This document shows positions 45,001 through 55,988 of a DNA stretch of 64,000 bases, in pieces. How positions within the stretch are numbered: the stretch's first letter is position 1; each line of letters starts with the position of its first letter. The notes beneath the pieces are model-generated. The model was not told where the DNA came from. It made no database searches and saw nothing but the letters and a program-made list of their open reading frames with translations. The stretch lies in NCBI GenBank assembly GCA_019059635.1, contig JAGVRJ010000004.1, positions 930,001 through 994,000 of the forward strand, written 5' to 3'. The position numbers were made by a program, and so were the translations under genes. Source of the stretch: Proales similis. Lineage: Eukaryota; Rotifera; Eurotatoria; Ploima; Proalidae.

Positions 45001-47585
45001 ACCAGGTCGTCAAGCCGATGGCCTTAAAATCGGTCCTTTTTTCCTCACTGCTGAAGAAGTAATTTGAAGAGATTGCAGATTTCGGCTCTTTCTTAACTGG
45101 CTTACTCGCAAGGCATTTGTGGGTCTTATCACAAATCTGCTCGTCTTTCCGCCGAGTCTCATCTTGGTCGAAATATTTCGTCGAACTCGAGCTCGGAAGA
45201 CTTTTCTCCAACGTCGAGCAGAAAAGTTTGAGGAAAGCCTGCAGCAGACAAGACTTGGCCGCGTGGAAAACTCGCCAACCAGGTTTGAAAACAATTTCCA
45301 GAGCTGTTGGTGGTTTCAAGACCTAAAATTTTTAATTTCAGAGTTATTATCAAGAATGAACAGAGGGAAGGCCAGTTTCCATGGCCGGTGAAAATCATTT
45401 GTCATTTAGTGTGCTTCTCTTCGATAGTGTCTTGCTTGTTCTTTCTGATCGTCAGAGGCATTGAACTGGGCGACACGAAAATTAGAAAATGGCTCACATC
45501 TCTGGTGCTCTCATTTCTGTCGTCCGTATTTCTAACTCAGCCGATCAAAGTGGCGCTCACTTCGCTTTTTTGTGTGGTATTGTCGCGCAAGAACAATTTG
45601 GATCTGGTCAATCCCGGCTACCATCTCGGTCAGATAAGCAACCCGCTTAAGCAAGACATTTGGACTTGCGCTTTGGCCCAGTCAAAGTCGATTCCTGTTT
45701 CGAGCTTGGGTGCGAATGAACTTGAGCAAGCTCGTCGAAAGAGACACAGAGAACTCAAGTTCATGCAAATTATCCGCGAAATCAGCACTTACTTTATATT
45801 CATCTGGCTTCTCTACGTTCTTTCCTACACAATTCGAGACGAGAACTCATTCGCCTATCAGAAGTCGCTTGCTAACACATTTGTCAACAAGAAACAGTTC
45901 TTGGCGGTAATTTTCTTTATTGTTCAGTCGTCATGCAAACAGCGTCTTATTCGAATTTTTACAGATAAATTCGAGCCAAGAGTTGTACCCTTGGATGTAT
46001 GAGGTGCTTTTGCCAGGACTGAGGGCTAACCAATGGTACAACGGAGCACAGCCGTACGGTCTGGCCGGTTTCATAAGCGATCGAAGCTCGCGTATGCTCG
46101 GCTATGCGATCATTCGTCAAGTGAGAGTTAAAAAAGACTCTTGTTCTGTGGTAGAGAATCTGGAAAATGTGACCACAGTCTGTCAAAATGATTACTCCTT
46201 TTACGATGTGGAATCGAAAAATTACGCTGCAGGATGGACTGCATTAGCGAACGAGTCCCAAGCCTTCAATCGAACCGACAGAGTGATGAACGCGTTTCGT
46301 CATTCCAGTGCCGATTCTTTGGATAGCTTGCCCTACTTAGGTCAGATCAACACTTATCCAGGCAGCGGCTATGTGTTTGAGCTAAGAGGCAGTCTGAGGA
46401 AGCTTGAGGAAAATCTATTCAAACTTCAACAACTCAAGTGGATCGACCGCAGTACCAGGGCAGTATTCGTCGAGTTTTCTCTTTTCAACCCGGCCGTGAA
46501 TTTATTCAGCTACAACACGATACTTTTCGAACTGCTGCCAACGGGCAATTTAGTCAAAACTAGCCGATTCTTGCCAATTCAGCTATTTTCTCTGTCTGGA
46601 GGGTTCGCTCTGTTCAAGGTTCTGACTGCTTTGGTCTACATGATGTTCATCGTTTACTTCATGGCCGAGAATGCGGTCGAATTCTACAGCAAAGGTCTGA
46701 AAAGACATCTCGTGTCGTTCTGGACTCTGCTTGACCTTTTGCTGATCGGGTTCTCTTGGCTTTCATTCACAATATTCATTCATCAGCTCATTTATTCCAA
46801 TCAGCTTAAAGATCTATTCGCAAAAAGTTCGGGCTACGCTTACACTCGTTTGGAGACAATCGCCTATTGGAACGAGCTGTTCACTTATGCAGCAGCCGCA
46901 TGCACCGCTTTTGGCACGTTGAAATTCATCAAGATTCTTAACTTCAATCCGAGAATGTCAATGCTGGCGTCCACTCTTAAGCAAAGCAGCAGCGAGCTGT
47001 GGGCATTCTTTTGCTTGTTCACATGCTGGTGGCTTGCATTCATCATTTTATTTCACATAATCTTCTTTGACCAAGTTCGTCAGTTCTCGTCGATCGTCAG
47101 AACAATGCTGACCAGTTTCGAGATAATGCTGGGCAAATTCAGCGTCGAGGATATATTACGCGCCAATTCAATTATGGCGCCGTTGATCTACGTTTGCTTC
47201 AACTTTTTAATCGTCTTCATCCTTCTGAACCTTTTCATTTCGATAATAAATGAAACATTTATAATGGTGAAGCACGACAGCGATCGACAAACGAGTGAGG
47301 ACGAGCGAATGAGCACTTTCTTCAAAAACAAGCTGCGAAGCATGTTTGGCTTTGAAAGAGACACGCAGACCGCAACTGGATCGTCTGGGACCCATCACAT
47401 GAAAGATCAGGTCTCTTTATTTCCGACTCGTGTGAACCGATTGTTGGTAAAAATCGCACATGTAGGTCATGATTTGGCTTTCTTTTTTCAATCAACTCAA
47501 TTAACTGGGCTTCATCAAGATTTACGTAGAGCAAACTGCGTCTAGATTCCTTTTGGACGAGCTTAATCCTGAAAGCCAAGAGTAA
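36019..47585 (+). CDS. PKD1L: Polycystin-1-like protein (WSC, PKD, REJ, GPS, PLAT, channel-type TM region)
   Basis: Eighteen exons: 36019-36094, 36149-36441, 36504-36954, 37009-37187, 37231-39316, 39392-39571, 39629-39831, 39887-40046, 40113-40243, 40306-41332, 41393-41558, 41620-42748, 42832-43401, 43463-45058, 45113-45282, 45342-45906, 45965-47446 and 47520-47585 (3509 aa, phases consistent). The start MWLLKLLLLDLLCW is a signal peptide. Order: WSC domain (26-123, eight cysteines); a long divergent ectodomain; PKD repeat about 1089-1155 (IDFGDG...NHTYPTAGVYHL); REJ region about 1210-2000; GPS about 2437-2480 with cleavage-type HLS; TM1; PLAT domain 2544-2655; then ten further TM segments with polycystin homology and pore-region sequence VRTMLTSFEIMLGK. 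LRRs and C-type lectin domain of PKD1 are not evident. Acts in membranes, in other animals in cilia with PKD2. Exon 10/11 junction (41332/41393) and intron 1 (54 bases, readable in frame) are least certain. Confidence 0.9.
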
Positions 47586-47727
47586 TTTCTGAGCTTGAAA
47601 CCCGAAACCAAAAGGAGGGTTTGTCCTTAAGAAATAAAAATTTCCTCTAGCCAATCAGGCTTTTATTAGAGTTTATAATTTGGATACGATTCAGAGAAAA
47701 ATTTTGTCAGTTGATGGGCATTGAGAA
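47586..47727. terminator. Convergent 3' ends of polycystin-1-like and mucin-like genes
   Basis: 142 bases between stop codons. The plus AATAAA is at 47633-47638 and the minus AATAAA at 47667-47662, so cleavage sites should fall in nearly the same 20-30 bases. Confidence 0.65.
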
Positions 47728-50190
47728 TCACTGAACCAAAGGCTTAGTCCATGATTCAATTCCTCGGTACCTGGGGTCATACGAGTCAAGAGGGTAATGA
47801 GGCACTCTGTAGATACTTCCAAAGTCACTTGAGTACGCAGGCATGTGGCTAAACGTGCCATTCCATGAAGTCACAACAGCTTCATCGACCTGGCTACACA
47901 CAAAGTGCGAACCGAGTTCACTTGGCTCACAGGCGCTGATGATCGATTGCGACTTGTCGGCTGAGCTTATCAAATAGACAGCGCTCACTTCCTTTATGTC
48001 AATTCCCCTCAGGTCGGGTACGAGGGCTTTGTGACTTTCAAAATTATTCGACTCGTTTTGATCGATTACAAGCTCAAGCACTTTGCTTCGAGCATCGAAG
48101 TTCGGATTGAAGTTGTTGAAAACCACCTTTAAGGACGGATCGGCGAAATGCTCTGACGAAGCGTAGAAATCAACAAGAATCAAATTATCTTGCGGAGTTT
48201 GCTGCGGCATTTTGTCAACGCCGAGGCAATATCCATTCGGATGAATTAAACTTGATTGTTGGTTGTGTTGTTTTAGCTCTAGCAAATAGAGGTTCTTTCG
48301 GCTGAGCTTGTGGATGGCACTTATTTCTAGGTTGCGGCTTATCTGTAAGTTCGAGTCGATGTATTCGACTTGATAGAGCTGCGAATAGGGCAGATTGTCA
48401 AGACGCTCGACGCCAAATTGAAAGTGGTCGCAGACGCTCAGTGCGTAACTGCCTTCGATTGCATGTAAGATGCACCAGGCGTTCAGTTGGCGATTGAACT
48501 CGCGGCCTTTGAATGAAAGAGCCAAAATTTTGTTGGAAGAATCAATTCGACAGCTGCATGCTTTGTCGTGACCACAAATCAGGTTTGTTCGAGCTGATTT
48601 CACCACGTCTAATGTCGCTCGAGGGAATGAGTTCATTGTTGGCCAGTCGAATCGCAGTGATTCAAACTCGCGACTCGTCTTCTTCAGATAGTCGGCGATT
48701 CTTTTGCAGCTGAATGACGCGTAATGCCCTCCAGATCGAACGCAAAACAGCTCAGCATAAAGCATCTGCTTGAAGAGACGATTGACTTGCCAGAAGCCGA
48801 CCACGATTGTTTTGAACGAGTCTGCTCTGTTGCCTGAGGCCGATAGGGAGAGTTCACAGTTGTGATAGGCCTTTTGGCCAGTTATGGTCAAATGGGTGCA
48901 CGATTCGTCAACTACAGCCGAATCCGCATAGATCAACGACTGATTTGAACCACTGTCTAGATCGACAATGAAATATTCGCGACCTGATTTGATTGCCTGG
49001 TTTCGGAACTTGTCCAAGCCCATGTAGCGATCTTCTTGTGCCCAAGAAATGCACATTGCTCCGTCTGTGTAGTCCGGATCTGAAATCTTGACGAAGAAAA
49101 CATCCGACTGAGCGTCGACCAAGTGCTTGGATACAATTATTCGCTTTCCAATCACTTTCTGGTGCTCGAAATTCTGCACAATCTGCACTTGTAAGAAGCG
49201 GTCGACTAGATAGTCGTTTTTGAGAAGCGAACAGATTGTTATGAACAGGCCTTTGCCGAACGGGAATAGAACACACTGATGAGACGGCTTGCTTTGACGC
49301 GCGTCTATCAGGTAGTACCGATACTTGGGCTCCTCAAAGCAGTTGCATTTGAAGTTGGTTACAGAGCACAACTGAAGGTTGGGATTGAAAAATGCCGGTG
49401 GAAAGCTTTTACCAGCCAAAGAGCTGATCGGAGCTAATTCATTCGGAATCCTGGTGAGAAGGCTGCGATCGAAAGCCTTGGGTGTGGTTGTAGGCTTTTG
49501 GGTAGTAGTGGAAGTGGTCGAAGTTGTGGTGCTGGTTGATGTTCTGGTCGATGTACTTGACGAGGTGGTTGTGGTCGGAGTCGTCGTAGTTGTTGTTGAT
49601 GTTGTTGTCGTGGTTGGTCTAGTTGTGGTGGTTGGCTTCTGGGTTGTAGTGGAAGTGGTTGTGGTTGACGGTTTCGTTGTCGTAGTTGTCGTGCTCGTCG
49701 TAGTGGTCGGTCTCTTTGTGGTTGTGCTCGTAGTGGGCTTTTGCGTACTTGTGGAGGTAGTTGTTGAAGTTGAGCTGCTACTTGTTGTGCTTGGCTTTTG
49801 GGTTGAAGTTGTGCTCGACGATGAGGATGATGAGGTAGAAGTCGGCTCGGTTGTTTTTTCAGTGCTCTCGAGTGTTGAAGAGAGTTGAACATCTACTTCA
49901 CTATTAGCCATATCTGCACGAGACTCATAATCAGTAGACTCCAGATCCTCTTTACTTTTCAGCAAATTTTCTTCTTCGTTTAATAGAGTCTCAAGTGATA
50001 GTTTTGGCACGCTCTTTTGATACTCATTTTGCGAATGAGATTTGTCTTGTTCGATCAGCTCATTGCTGGGCTGAGAATTTTCAAAATGATAATGCGCGCT
50101 TGCGTCATCCTCATTGGCAGTGCTGCTCAGCACTTGTTGGATCAAGAGGGTAACCACAAGGGTCATTGAAAGCAGTGCTGCGAGTTTCAT
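47728..50190 (-). CDS. Secreted mucin-like cysteine-rich orphan, two-module family (member 2)
   Basis: A single exon of 820 codons from MKLAALLSMTLVVTLLIQQVLS, a good signal peptide; an in-frame ATG 18 codons upstream (50244) would bury it, so the inner start is preferred. Residues 25-110 are acidic. Residues about 110-233 are almost only Thr/Ser with recurrent QKPTTT units, a mucin-type O-glycosylated stalk. The rest, about 271-820, holds two cysteine-bearing modules: A begins LCSVTNFKCNCF and ends LFCVRSGGHYASFSCKRIAD; B begins LICGHDKACSCRID and ends near FVCSQVDEAV. The same order and spacing occur in the 34015-35595 protein (FFLHFPYFFQINALVWF aligns with VVGFWQVNRLFKQMLYA). There is no membrane segment at the C-terminus, so it is probably secreted. 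No known domain was recognised. It lies tail to tail with the polycystin-1-like gene. Confidence 0.85.
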   Translation of the reverse strand: MKLAALLSMTLVVTLLIQQVLSSTANEDDASAHYHFENSQPSNELIEQDKSHSQNEYQKSVPKLSLETLLNEEENLLKSKEDLESTDYESRADMANSEVDVQLSSTLESTEKTTEPTSTSSSSSSSTTSTQKPSTTSSSSTSTTTSTSTQKPTTSTTTKRPTTTTSTTTTTTKPSTTTTSTTTQKPTTTTRPTTTTTSTTTTTTPTTTTSSSTSTRTSTSTTTSTTSTTTQKPTTTPKAFDRSLLTRIPNELAPISSLAGKSFPPAFFNPNLQLCSVTNFKCNCFEEPKYRYYLIDARQSKPSHQCVLFPFGKGLFITICSLLKNDYLVDRFLQVQIVQNFEHQKVIGKRIIVSKHLVDAQSDVFFVKISDPDYTDGAMCISWAQEDRYMGLDKFRNQAIKSGREYFIVDLDSGSNQSLIYADSAVVDESCTHLTITGQKAYHNCELSLSASGNRADSFKTIVVGFWQVNRLFKQMLYAELFCVRSGGHYASFSCKRIADYLKKTSREFESLRFDWPTMNSFPRATLDVVKSARTNLICGHDKACSCRIDSSNKILALSFKGREFNRQLNAWCILHAIEGSYALSVCDHFQFGVERLDNLPYSQLYQVEYIDSNLQISRNLEISAIHKLSRKNLYLLELKQHNQQSSLIHPNGYCLGVDKMPQQTPQDNLILVDFYASSEHFADPSLKVVFNNFNPNFDARSKVLELVIDQNESNNFESHKALVPDLRGIDIKEVSAVYLISSADKSQSIISACEPSELGSHFVCSQVDEAVVTSWNGTFSHMPAYSSDFGSIYRVPHYPLDSYDPRYRGIESWTKPLVQ
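49490..49860. repeat. Thr/Ser-coding low-complexity repeat (mucin stalk)
   Basis: An irregular trinucleotide-type repeat rich in GTT/GGT on the plus strand, coding for Thr/Ser runs with spaced KP pairs on the minus strand. The plus-strand reading is an open Val-rich frame that is only a shadow. Confidence 0.9.
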
Positions 50191-52550
50191 TTCTTGCAAG
50201 TTTATTTTCAATCTTAGTTTCCTTCTTAAATGCCCGATGCTCATTTTCGTTTTTCATCTCGATTTATCTTGTCCAGGCAATAGATTGTAGCCGGGCCAAA
50301 TTGTTGATAAGGAAACCATCAGACGAAATTAAATTCCAGGCAACCATCAATTTGGGGCGTTTTCGCTCCTTTTTTCCCTTTTTATGCATCTTTTGACTTT
50401 TATCTCGTTGCACTCCTGCTCTGTTGGCGCCCACACATCAATCGGGAAAATTGCAAACGTCGAATCAATTCAGAGAAAGAGTGAGAGAGAGAGAGTTTCC
50501 TCCGCCAAAAGAGCATCCTACTTAAAGCGAACTTGACGAAATCCCACTATCAAAATAATTAAAAGATCGACACTTTCTATTTGCAGGCCCTGTGTGTTTA
50601 GCTCTTCCCCCTTATCCCTGTAGCGTAGAATTTAATTAAGAATATTGTCCGATTAAGTAAATAGTTTGCTGATTATGACGGCATGTGCCGATTTTATCGG
50701 CCCTTATCCGATCCAGAAAGCGCGCGGCAAATGTGTTGTATATACGTTTGGCCAAATATTTAAACGCGGCGTCAGATGCTCGATTGAAACTAGAGGAAGC
50801 GCCCTGCAATCGTTGATTGTCAGATAATTGACTCTTGCTTCCCGCTTCTGAAGAATCTGACGCTCAAGTTTCCATCTAATATTAGTTTGCGCAAATTAAA
50901 CGCATCAGCCAGGCATTGGTGGTGGTCGAAACAAAATGAGATGCAAATTTGCGAGGTAATAAGCTATTATAAAGCAAACCATCTAGCCTGCCGTTTTCTG
51001 CTTCTCCATCATCCGTCTTGACTGTGCATGTAAATGCTTGGCCACATGCGATCCCTTAATTAAGCATTATTTAATTCGTCTCATGACGGCGAATAAAAGG
51101 GAGACGATTTTTGCGACTTTTTCCGGCAGCCTTTCTCTATCTCTGCGTACTTTTGCTAAAAGCTCTGTCTATGCCCTCTAACAAACTAACTCAATGAGGC
51201 TTTAGACCCCAAGCTAATGCATAGTTTGTTTGCATTAATGAGCAGTTGAATGAAATTGCAGTTTAAGTGTTTTTCGTGCCTATAGAGATGTGTCTAAGTG
51301 GGTGTCTTTGTATGTCTGTGTGTGGGTCTTTCTCTCTCTCTTTCTGTCTGTCTTTCTCTCTCTCTCTCTCTCTGTCAGAACTAGTGAGCAAATGAGTGAG
51401 TCCATTTCGGCTATTATTGTGCAAAAAAGGGAAAAATCATTATTAATTAAACAGCCAGCAAGAAAGTTAAATGCAACTTGCGTGATGCTCTCGTCTCGCT
51501 TTTCTTTGGCCAATCATTTAGCAATCAATGGATAATTTGCCTACGAGCGATGGCAAAACGCTCGAACGGTTCGACTGGGATGTGATAAAGATTTGCGAGT
51601 TTTTCCGAGATACAGTTTTTCCTCGTTGAAAAGAGGCACAAGATCCATGTGAGAAGAGATCAAGCATCAGTAATTCTGCCAGTTCTCGCCAGGGAAATAG
51701 ATCTTCGCTCAAAGATTATGCGCTTGGCTTATTGAATAAGATTAGAATCGATAATTCAATGCCCCGACACTAATTAGATTATTTTTCTTCTTCTTCTTCT
51801 TATTTTCTAATATCGTTTCGCGTGCTTGTTTTCATTTCAAGATAGGGACAATTGGATGCAAAATAGATACATTTGGTGGTGAGCATTCATAGTTGTCATT
51901 GCAATCTTCTTGTCGACTCGAATTAATTGGCCTCTTAGAGAAGAACCTTTCATTACCGGAAAGCCTATGCGCTATTTGTATTTTATTCTGTTTGGCATGC
52001 ATTCTCACAAATCGCCTCTGTCTCGCTGAGATATGCCCTGTCCTCCGCTCCTCTTTGCATGATGTTGGCAAGAAAAAGATTATTTATTATCGCGGGCGGA
52101 GTTTGCAGGGCATCGTCTTCATTAGATGCAGACTTGCAGCTGCACCAAGTCAAAATCGGATTCGAATCAGCACGAAATCGAAAAAGCGCCGTCAATCTGT
52201 CTGACTGTCTCTTTCACTCGTGCGCTTGTCCAATTTGCATACTAGAAAAGGCATTCAGTTTCAACCACGCCTCGTATATTCGATTATTTCCTCTTCAAAG
52301 CATTGCGTCCATTTTTTTCTCTCCCTTGGTTTAACCGTTTTGCATGCACATACAGAGAGAGAGAGAAAGAGAGCGAAGCATTTTTCTGCATCCTCGCCCT
52401 GGTTAGGCTTGTCTCTGGGATCCGAGTTTCTGACTTTGATTTATGTTCAATTTGATTGTCTCTGTCTCTCTCTAGATGAAATCCGTTCTTAGAAAAGAAA
52501 TTTGATTAGCAGCTCTCACTTTGCTTTTGCTCTGGGATTGGCAAATAAGA
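50191..52550. other. Gene-free stretch between divergent genes, with CT microsatellite
   Basis: About 2.4 kb holding the promoters of the mucin-like gene (-) and the CNG channel (+). A CT-rich microsatellite spans 51329-51374, with a shorter GA run at about 52354-52371. The many small ORFs lack coding character. Confidence 0.6.
51329..51374. repeat. CT-rich microsatellite
   Basis: Imperfect (CT)n interrupted by TTTCTGTCTG units, the longest of many CT/GA runs scattered through non-coding parts of the window. Confidence 0.85.
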
Positions 52551-55500
52551 ATGGAACCAGAATTGAGCACAGTTCTGTCCAAAAACGAACATTATTCAAC
52601 TGCTGATCTCGCTAGGAATCGTCAAGAGTCGTTGTCGCTTTTGGACAGAGTGAGCTCTGATCGTGCCTCTGGCAAGTTTCTAAAAAAGACCAGCGAGCGA
52701 AATTTTGTTACTCAAGAGTCGTTTTTAAAAAAATTTTCCACGCGAAGTCAAAATCTAAGTAAACAGAGCTCACAAAACAGCCTACATGCAGCTGAACAAT
52801 CAAACGACTTGAGCACAAAGCGTAGAAATGAATCGTATCTTACTCGAAGCAGTGTTGTAAATAACGACTCTCGAGTCGAACCGTCTTCTCACGAGCCTAA
52901 TGCAGAAAAGTCAGAGTCAGATGCGAAAACGGACGGCAAGGCATCGCTTGGACAGAAACTGGCTCCGCCCAAGCCCAGTCCGCCGCCCGACGGCATTTTC
53001 CAGCGCTTCCTTCACACATTCAACTATTTCGTGCTTAGTCCAGACGACAGCTACATGTTCGCTTGGCTCATTGTATTAAATGCCTGCGTTCTGTACAACT
53101 TGTGGATCATAATTGCGCGGCAGTCGTTTGAAAAGCTGCAAACCAGCTACTCGTCGCTGTGGCTTCTAGTCGACTCCATAACAGACGCAATCTATGTTAT
53201 CGACGTGTTTGTTCAATTCCGCACCGGCTATCTGGAACAAGGTCTACTTGTCTACGAGACAAAAAAGCTCGCGTTGAACTATGTCAGATCGAATGAGTTC
53301 ATACTTGACATGTTCTCGCTGTTGCCTTTCGAGCTCTTCCAACTCAAACTCGGTTATTCTCTGCCTATTTTACGCTTTCCGCGCTTTTTCAAAGTCTACC
53401 GCACAGTTCAACTCTACTACATGACCGAAAGTCGATCGCTCTACCCAAATGTCTGGCGCGTGACCAATCTGACGCACATTTTGTTTCTGCTCGGCCACTG
53501 GTTCGCCGGCTTCTATTTTCTCATATCCAAGCTCGAAGGCTTCAAAGGTGAACGCTCCTATCCAGATTAACTATTCGGCCCAATTAATAAGCGCGCTTCT
53601 CAAGGTCACTGGAGTTATCCAGAGCCGATCGATGAGTTCGCCGAGCTGCCCCGAATGTACCTTCGGTGTCTTTATTGGAGCACGCTAACGCTCACCACGA
53701 TTGGCGACTTGCCACCGCCCGAAACAAACTGGCAGTAAGTAATCGAACTATTTTATCTCTGAAGGGCATGAGATTTTGCAATAAAATCCGCTAATCTTCG
53801 CTCTTCGTCCATCCTCTGTTAATCTGTTCACCTCTTGGCCGCGCTCTTGGTCGTCAGATCGTTTTTATCTCTGCCTTTTCGCTTTAAGGTGGCTTAAGGA
53901 GATGAGCAACTTTAGGTAAGAATTGAAATTATACATATATAAAAACTAATTTGTGTAGATGAGAGGGTTTTATTCGCAAATCTCGCCATTGAAAATTAGA
54001 TTCTCTCCCAGTTCGAGTCTGCTTCTCTAATTCTTTTTTTTCGCAACTGTTTAGATACCTGTTTTCAATTGCGGTCCACTATCTGGCTGTGTTCGTTATC
54101 GCCTTAATAGTCGGTCAGGTCGGAAATGTGATCACCAATCGAAACGCGAGCCGGGTTGAGTTTGAGCGTTTGCTGGTAAATGCCCGAGTCAGGTCGGATC
54201 ATGTTTATCCAATTGTCAGCTTTCATTCTAATAGGACGGTGCCAAACAATACATGAGAAACCACAACGTACCGGCTGACATGCAGAAACGGGTGCAACGG
54301 TGGTACGACTATTCCTGGTCCAGGTAACGCTTCATCCTCATTTTCAATGAATTGTTGTTAAACTCACACACGCAAATGAATTTTAAAGAGGTCGAATGAA
54401 TGGTGCCGGGGATATCCACTCGATCGGGCTCTTGCCAGACAAGCTCAAAACTGAACTGGCGCTTCATGTTAATCTCGAAACGCTTCGAAAAGTAGACAAT
54501 GCCCCCCTCCGTGCTCAATGCCCTCATTTAATTCATCTCGTCTAGGTTACCATATTTCAAGAATGTCAGCCGGAGTTCTTGCACGATCTAGTTTTGAAAA
54601 TGCGAGCTTACATATTCACTCCCGGTGATTCGATCTGCAGAAAAGGTGAAATTGCACGAGAGATGTTCATTATTGCCGACGGTGTGCTGGAAGTTGTCGG
54701 GTAAAGATCTCAAGTCTTCGACTTGTAGAAATTCTCCAACATGCTCTTTTACCGAAATTAGGGACCAGGGCCAAGTAATAACTCGCATGTACTCAGGAGA
54801 CTTTTTCGGCGAAATCGGCATTCTGAACATTGAAGGGGCCAGTAATAAGTAAGCCGTTGCCTGGCTATCAATTCAATCGGCTAATTCAATCTTTGCAGAC
54901 GCACTGCTGATGTTCGATCAGTCGGCTATGCCGAGCTGTTCTCTCTCTCTAAAGAGGACGTGCTCTCTGCCGTGAAAGACTACCCGGACGCGGAGGTTGG
55001 TTTTATTTATCGCTGCTTGCCACTCGGCCAGTACTTTATTAACTCAATTTTAGCGCATTCTAATTGACTACGGCCGACGTCGTTTAAATCAAAATCAAAT
55101 CCGATCGGCAGCTCAAGCTAAACTGACCGGCTCGCCAACTATCGAATCGAACGCCGCCAGTGTTAATGACAACAAAAGTGTATTTAACCTGTCTGGAAGT
55201 AAGTTTCTGAAATATTGTCCAACCAATCGTTAATTAAGTTTGCTGTCTACCAATTAGCCGAAGAAGAGGTTCATAGGGGACTGGCGACTGACATGCTCGG
55301 CTTTAGAACGTCAAGCATTAAAACTCAACGACATATGAGCGATTTTGGCCTAAGAGACGATTTGGTGGAAAGCACTTCCGAACTCATGGACTCTTCGGCT
55401 GAGCAATTGGTCACTGAAGCTTTGACTGAAATCGGCGATTACTGGTCTGATTCGACTAAAAAAATACTTGAACGCTACTTGAGAGAGCTAATTTCGATTG

Positions 55501-55822
55501 TTAAAAAAGGTCTAAGGAGGACAAGATGTCAAACGTTCAAGAGAGATTACTCAAACTGAAGGTGAGAAAGTCTGAGTCATTTGCCATCTGGATCGAAAAT
55601 TCAAAATGAACTTAAACAGCACGAGTTAGAAACGATCCGCTACAAGAGGAACAGAATCATCAAAGAAGCTCTTTCTAACAAAGAAAACCAGATCAGGCTG
55701 CTCGAGGCGCGTCTTAGAGTGCTTGAGGTAACCATTCATTCCACGTGAAGCTAATCTTTCTTAATCTTCTTTGCCTAACCAAGAAATATGTTGAACAAAA
55801 GCGAGTCGAACTGTTGGTCTAA
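52551..55822 (+). CDS. CNGA: Cyclic-nucleotide-gated cation channel, alpha type
   Basis: Fourteen exons: 52551-53547, 53605-53734, 53889-53915, 54055-54175, 54235-54323, 54389-54491, 54546-54700, 54762-54848, 54899-54995, 55054-55198, 55258-55444, 55510-55561, 55620-55727 and 55784-55822 (778 aa, or 769 without the 27-base exon). It conducts cations in response to cGMP/cAMP, typically in sensory neurons. The N-terminal 150 residues are polar. S1-S4 follow ([29 protein letters not shown]), then pore [16 protein letters not shown]6 ([15 protein letters not shown]), C-linker and cyclic-nucleotide-binding domain ([28 protein letters not shown]). The C-terminal coiled coil ([17 protein letters not shown] through LEARLRVLE) matches the CLZ trimerisation zipper of CNGA subunits. 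The selectivity position is Asp (TIGD) where vertebrate CNGA1 has Glu. The intron at 55445-55509 was inferred because it alone restores the zipper frame. AATAAA lies at 55903-55908. Confidence 0.93.
53889..53915 (+). other. Putative 27-base cassette microexon in the CNG pore loop
   Basis: Flanked by a pyrimidine-rich acceptor (CTTTTCGCTTTAAG) and a consensus donor (GTAAGAA), inside a 319-base interval where other introns are about 60 bases. Inclusion adds nine residues, WLKEMSNFR, between the selectivity filter and S6. Skipping leaves phase intact and gives exactly the loop length of vertebrate CNGA channels. Confidence 0.55.
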
Positions 55823-55988
55823 GCCTTCCAACTTCAACAAATCTATTTTTTCGTTTACTTTTTTTTTAATTCAAATCAAAGAAGGCCGTTTTGTTTTGCT
55901 TAAATAAATGACCGAATTTTTTATTTATAGAATTGTTTGAAAACAAGTCAGAAAAAAAGAGATCAAGTTTGATCTATTCAAAGATCAT
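55823..55988. terminator. Convergent 3' ends of CNG channel and small membrane protein
   Basis: The plus AATAAA is at 55903-55908 and the minus AATAAA at 55925-55920. The 3' UTRs should abut or overlap slightly. Confidence 0.6.

Noticed and set aside
47447-47545. Polycystin C-terminus reading straight through to a stop at 47545
   Set aside because: A GTAAAA donor and a pyrimidine-rich, TTAAC-containing acceptor give instead a 66-base last exon ending in a charged helical tail, typical of the family.
49379-49888. Plus-strand Val-rich ORF of 169 codons
   Set aside because: Antisense of the Thr/Ser-rich mucin stalk; the Val runs are the complement of Thr codons.
51329-51374. CRISPR-like or satellite array
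   Set aside because: A simple CT microsatellite without spacers; eukaryotic context.
55445-55559. CNG exon 11 read-through ending RDYSN
   Set aside because: Splicing 55445-55509 joins the frame to the leucine-zipper exons, as expected for CNGA.
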